Shown: piece after piece, positions 61,081 through 64,000 of the stretch
Layout: every line of letters begins with the position of its first letter
Position numbering within the stretch: the first letter of the stretch is position 1
Source: Trebonia sp036276115
GTDB lineage: Bacteria; Actinomycetota; Actinomycetes; Streptosporangiales; Streptosporangiaceae
NCBI GenBank assembly: GCA_036276115.1
Contig: DATBEM010000197.1
Coordinates: 5,043-69,042, forward strand
Length of the DNA: 64,000 nucleotides
Direction: 5' to 3'
Notes under the pieces: model-generated
Told to the model about the DNA's origin: nothing
The model's database searches: none
Seen by the model: the letters and a program-made list of their open reading frames with translations, nothing else
Translations under genes and position numbers: made by a program

Positions 61081-62301
61081 ATGCCGAGGGCCTGGGTCGC
61101 CGAAGGGCCGCGAGTGCTGCGGGAATGGTGGCATTCTTACGACGCCATCGCGTGGGATCGATGGCTCGCGGCCGTGTTTACGGGCCTCGCGTTCGTGCCG
61201 GCGCTCTCGGTCATGAGCGCGGAGTTCGGTGACCTGCCGAGGCGGCCGGCCGACGGTCTCGCACTAGTCCTCATGCTGGTGCAGACGCTGCCGCTGGCCG
61301 TACGCGGCCGCTGGCCCGCTGCATGCCTGGCGGTCGTCGGCCTGTCGTTCTCGATCTACGAATCGCTCGGCTACCCGCCGCAGTTCGGCAGCGTGACCTT
61401 GTACATCGCGCTGTACTCCGCTGGCGCGCGCCAGGAATGGCTCCGGCGCGGCGTGGCCGTGGCGGCGTCGGCTGCGTACGTCGTGCTCTCGACCGTCGTG
61501 TCAGTGCTCGGCTCGCCTGACGGGTTCGCCGGCTTCCTGATCTTCTACCTGATGCTGGCCGCGTTCTGGGTGCTCGGCGCCTTCGTCCGCCAGCGGCGCG
61601 CCGAGGAAACCGAACGGCGGCGCGGCGCGGCCGCCGCCGCGACCGCGGCCGAACGGGCGCGCATCGCACGGGAACTGCATGACGTGGTGACCCACCATGT
61701 CACTGCCATGATCGTGCAGGCCGGCGCCGCCCTGTTCCTTACCGAATCCCCCGACCGCATCGTCACGACGCTCACGACGATCGGCGAGACCGGCCGGCGG
61801 TCCCTGGCGGAACTGCGCCACATGCTCGACGTCCTGGAGCCGGCCGACGAGCCGTCCGGGCAGCTAACCCCGGTCGTGGGAACCGTGCGGGACCTAGTGG
61901 AGCAGACCCGGGTGGGCGGGCAGCCGGTGGAACTGGTCGAGGACTGCGATCAGTCCGCGCTGCCCGTCGGCGTGGGACTGGCCGTGTATCGGGTAGTGCA
62001 GGAAAGCCTGACCAACGCCGTCAAGTACGGTTCCGGGCAGGCGACCACGGTCCGGGTCGGCCACCGGGGCCGTCACGTCGAGGTCGAGGTGAGCAACAAC
62101 CCCGCTCCGGTACCACTTCCGGCAGGCACGGAACGCGACCTGTCCGGCGGGCGCGGCCTGAGCGGATTGCGTGAGCGAGTCGGAATGCTCGGGGGTGAGC
62201 TAACGGCAGGCAAGCAGGGGGACGGCCGGTTCCGGGTACGTGCGGTGATCCCCCTCGCTTGCGGCACCCGTCCTGGACGTCCCCTGGGCCCGAATGACTG
62301 A
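61081..62301 (+). CDS. Membrane sensor histidine kinase (HisKA_3 type)
   Basis: A 406-residue kinase with four to five N-terminal membrane helices (WLAAVFTGLAFVPALSVMS, LALVLMLVQTLPLAV, AACLAVVGLSFSIYES, VAVAASAAYVVLSTVVSVL, FLIFYLMLAAFWVLGAFV). A coiled linker, the HisKA_3 helix (RIARELHDVVTHHVTAMIVQ, phosphorylated His in LHD) and the ATPase domain (YRVVQESLTNAVKYGSG, GRGLSGLRERVGMLGGEL) follow. It probably phosphorylates the regulator at 58521-59213. A TAGGCT -10-like element about 15 bp before the ATG raises the possibility of a very short or leaderless transcript. Confidence 0.9.
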   Translation: MPRAWVAEGPRVLREWWHSYDAIAWDRWLAAVFTGLAFVPALSVMSAEFGDLPRRPADGLALVLMLVQTLPLAVRGRWPAACLAVVGLSFSIYESLGYPPQFGSVTLYIALYSAGARQEWLRRGVAVAASAAYVVLSTVVSVLGSPDGFAGFLIFYLMLAAFWVLGAFVRQRRAEETERRRGAAAAATAAERARIARELHDVVTHHVTAMIVQAGAALFLTESPDRIVTTLTTIGETGRRSLAELRHMLDVLEPADEPSGQLTPVVGTVRDLVEQTRVGGQPVELVEDCDQSALPVGVGLAVYRVVQESLTNAVKYGSGQATTVRVGHRGRHVEVEVSNNPAPVPLPAGTERDLSGGRGLSGLRERVGMLGGELTAGKQGDGRFRVRAVIPLACGTRPGRPLGPND

Positions 62302-62359
62302 TACGGGAAAGGCGACGGCAGCCAGCCGGCCCGGTCAGTCTTCCAGCATCGCCGTGACC

Positions 62360-62626
62360 GGCGAGTCCGGCGTAATCCCAGGCCACGTCGCCGCCCAGCT
62401 CGTGAGCCTTGTTCTCGCGCCCTTCGCCGGTGAGGACGGCAACCGCTGCCGCCGCGTAGTCAGCCCTGGTAGCACTGGCCACCCGGCCGGCGCCGGCGCT
62501 GCCGGCGAAGACACCGGACTTGATTGCCTGCCTCACTGGAAGAGCGTAGTGATCCGTGTACAGGTTGTCGCGGAGGAGCGTGTACGGCACTCCTGAGTTC
62601 AGGATCACGGGCTCCGTCAGCCGGTG
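62360..62626 (-). pseudogene. Relic of a QorB/NmrA-type NAD(P)H:quinone oxidoreductase
   Basis: The minus strand from about 62626 reads HRLTEPVILNSGVPYTLLRD, then LYTDHYALPVRQAIKSGVFA, ATRADYAAAAVAVL and KAHELGGDVAWDYAGLA, then loses similarity. This is the middle-to-late part of a QorB-like SDR. The N-terminal NAD-binding half and the last ~60 residues are missing. It lies head to head with a tetR relic, the usual partner of qorB genes. Confidence 0.7.
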
Positions 62627-62639
62627 CGGGGTGGCCGTC

Positions 62640-62864
62640 AGCATCGTCGAGGTGTCCGCGGTCATCGATGACTACCGCGAGGCCTTCGGCGAGCTGAGGG
62701 CGCAGCCGAGTCAGGGCGAGAATCCGGTTGACCGGCTCAAGGCCATGCTGCAGGCGCTGACCGAGCGACGGGGACCGCTGGCTACCTACAGCTGCCGGAT
62801 CGGGTCCCTGAGCTGCGAGCTCGGCAAGCGCGGGATCGAGTTGCCGTACTTGATGGACAGGTAA
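62640..62864 (+). pseudogene. Relic of a TetR-family regulator (ligand-binding part)
   Basis: The frame reads IVEVSAVIDDYREAFGELRA, then PVDRLKAMLQALTERRGPLA and TYSCRIGSLSCELGKRGIEL before a stop at 62864. This is the middle of a TetR/AcrR regulator's ligand-binding region. The DNA-binding N-terminus is absent and there is no start codon or ribosome site. It begins only a few bases from the qorB relic on the other strand. Confidence 0.65.
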
Positions 62865-62959
62865 AGGTCCTCGTTCAGCCCCTCACCCGGCAGCTGCGAG
62901 GCCGCCTCCAGGGGGCCCCGGCCTGCACACGCTGCTCGCCAGGCGACGCGCGGCCCCGA

Positions 62960-63070
62960 CGCCGACGCCGGCCGACTCGGGCACGACTGGAGCGCGGCCG
63001 ACTGGGCGAGCGACATCGTCCCGCACCTGGCCTATGGCGCCGCCGCCTGCGCCACGCTGGCCGGCCTGGA
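62960..63070 (+). pseudogene. Fragment of a membrane-protein gene
   Basis: One frame reads RLGHDWSAADWASDIVPHLA, then YGAAACATLAGLE. I associate SAADW...DIVPHLAYG with the C-terminal part of a small actinomycete membrane protein family. No start, ribosome site or upstream part is present. The recognition is weak. Confidence 0.28.
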
Positions 63071-63156
63071 GTCCTGGCGCATGGCCGCCGGGTCCCGGGG
63101 TAGCCCCCGGACCAGGAGGAACGCACGCGAGGAAGCCTCAGGGAAAGGAGCCGGCC

Positions 63157-63414
63157 ATGCCCGCGCCCCAGATCAAGGACGAGCGGACCTACCAGGCCCT
63201 GCGCCGCGAGGGCAACAGCGAGGAGAAGTCCGCCCGGATCGCCAACGCCGCCGCCAGTAGCTCCCGCAGCAAGATCGGCGCCCGCGGCGGCCACAGCCCC
63301 CGCTACGAGGACTGGACCAAGAAGGACCTCCTCCAGCGCGCCCGCGAGATCGGCGTCAGGGGCCGCTCCGCCATGACCAAGGACCAGCTCATCACCGCCC
63401 TGCGCGACCACTAG
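63157..63414 (+). CDS. Small SAP/Rho-N-like protein
   Basis: An 85-residue basic protein. The N-terminal half reads DERTYQALRREGNSEEKSAR and IANAAASSSRSKIGARGG. The C-terminal half (TKKDLLQRAREIGVRGRSAM, then TKDQLITALRDH) is a Rho-termination-factor/SAP-like helix-turn-helix nucleic-acid-binding motif. Such small proteins (DUF7218-like) are widespread in actinomycetes with unknown function, possibly chromosome- or RNA-binding. A clear AAAGGAG ribosome site precedes the ATG. It converges on the sigma factor gene. Confidence 0.82.
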   Translation: MPAPQIKDERTYQALRREGNSEEKSARIANAAASSSRSKIGARGGHSPRYEDWTKKDLLQRAREIGVRGRSAMTKDQLITALRDH

Positions 63415-63435
63415 CCGGGCCGCGCCCGCAAGGCG

Positions 63436-64000
63436 TCAGGCAACGGGCTGGGCGGCGCCGGGGCCGACCTCCTCGTCGTCGAGGAGGCGGCTCCGGAGCC
63501 GGGCCAGGGCGCGGGCCAGGAGCCGGGAGACGTGCATCTGGGAGATGCCGAGCCGCCGGGCGATCTCCTCCTGGGTCATGTTGCCGTAGAACCGCAAGGT
63601 CAGGATGTGCTGCTCGCGCTCCGGCAGCTCGCCCCAGTGCCGTTCCACGGCCTGCATGTCCAGCGACCGGTCGACGTCCGGGTCGTCCTCGCCCAGCAGG
63701 GCGCCCAGCTCGCCCGGGTCTTCCTGCCCGCCGCCGCCCACGGGGGCGTCCAGGGACAAGGCGGAGAACGCCGCGTCACCCGCCTGGCGGGCCTCGCGCA
63801 GGTCATCCTCGCCTACCTCCAGGTGCCCGGCGAGCTCGGCATCGGTGGGGTGCCGCCCGAGCTCGCGGACGAGCTCCTCGGTCGCCGGGCGCATGACCAG
63901 CAGCAGCTCCTGGACCGGGCGGGTGACCCGGACCTGCCACCGGTGGTCGCGGAAGTGCTTCTTGATCTCCCCGGTGATGCACGGCATCGCATACGGCCGC
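63436..64000 (-). CDS. Alternative RNA polymerase sigma factor (SigB/F type), 3' part
   Basis: The C-terminal ~188 residues of a SigB/SigF-family sigma factor; the N-terminus lies beyond the right edge. The visible part runs YAMPCITGEIKKHFRDHRWQ (region 2-3 junction), RVTRPVQELLLV, region 3 (LGRHPTDAELAGHLEVGEDD) and region 4 with the -35-binding helix (TQEEIARRLGISQMHVSRLL). Such factors direct stress or development genes and are controlled by anti-sigma factors. The internal methionine in YAMPC is not the start, because family similarity continues upstream to the edge. Confidence 0.92.
   Translation of the reverse strand, partial: RPYAMPCITGEIKKHFRDHRWQVRVTRPVQELLLVMRPATEELVRELGRHPTDAELAGHLEVGEDDLREARQAGDAAFSALSLDAPVGGGGQEDPGELGALLGEDDPDVDRSLDMQAVERHWGELPEREQHILTLRFYGNMTQEEIARRLGISQMHVSRLLARALARLRSRLLDDEEVGPGAAQPVA

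Noticed and set aside
62021..62359. Minus-strand extension of the QorB relic into the kinase gene
   Set aside because: Similarity ends at about 62360; the remaining open frame is antisense to the histidine kinase C-terminus.
1..64000. Mobile element, tRNA-flanked island, CRISPR or prophage
   Set aside because: No transposase, integrase, tRNA, spaced direct-repeat array or phage structural gene was recognised; gene turnover is shown by relics only.

Overview
The window is very GC-rich, uses GTG starts freely and has many 1-4 nt gene overlaps. It carries several families typical of high-GC actinomycetes: luciferase-like flavin/F420 monooxygenases, a TIGR03083/maleylpyruvate-isomerase-type protein, a SigB/F-type sigma factor, and NarL/HisKA_3 two-component pairs. 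I read it as a chromosomal segment of an actinomycete. The genus cannot be decided from this sequence. No rRNA, tRNA, CRISPR array, transposase or integrase was recognised.

Layout. 1-2.65 kb: 5' part of accD (runs off the left edge) and a two-component pair. 3.4-9.2 kb: a perfect 22-bp palindrome, cardiolipin synthase, an MFS transporter relic, and a heterodimeric ABC exporter. 9.2-13.0 kb: three overlapping luciferase-like monooxygenase genes. 13.1-22.1 kb (minus strand): an unusual gene train. It holds a trypsin-like protease and a WD40 propeller that share the same N-terminal adaptor-like domain, a TIR-STAND NTPase, a large STAND NTPase with a TPR-like C-terminus, and a radical SAM/SPASM enzyme with an RRE-like N-terminal region. 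22.3-26.5 kb: two MntP/LysE-like membrane proteins, a ChrB-like protein, a membrane-anchored pseudo-trypsin with a small membrane partner, and a cupin. 26.9-34.6 kb (plus strand): a four-gene operon of WD40, MoxR ATPase, a DUF58/transglutaminase-like fusion, and WD40. 34.8-41.4 kb: EEP hydrolase, membrane protein, LLM oxidoreductase, and a pair of secreted solute-binding proteins, one carrying a vWA domain. 41.8-47.4 kb: regulators (two TetR, one SpoIIE-type phosphatase), an SDR, a lipoprotein, and relics of an alpha/beta hydrolase and a P450. 47.4-56.3 kb: an aromatic meta-cleavage operon (extradiol dioxygenase, C-C hydrolase, hydratase, aldolase, acylating aldehyde dehydrogenase, cupin) facing an IclR regulator, followed by a second cupin, an FAD monooxygenase and a shikimate-dehydrogenase-like gene. 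56.4-64 kb: nitroreductase/HxlR pair, MDMPI-type protein, two-component system split by a secreted peptidase, a tetR/qorB deletion scar, a SAP-like small protein, and a sigma factor cut by the right edge.

How the genes work together. Two blocks stand out. The 13-22 kb train combines parts typical of bacterial conflict or regulated-effector systems (TIR, STAND NTPases, adaptor-linked protease and WD40) with a peptide-modifying radical SAM enzyme. The 27-35 kb block brackets a MoxR chaperone-like ATPase with two surface-displayed WD40 propellers, and vWA/solute-binding proteins lie a few kb away. Both are inferred systems, because no function was tested. The window also holds many decayed genes (MFS, LuxR-like ATPase, hydrolase, P450, SDR, qorB, tetR), several with deletion scars that can be read directly. 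This points to a region of active gene turnover.
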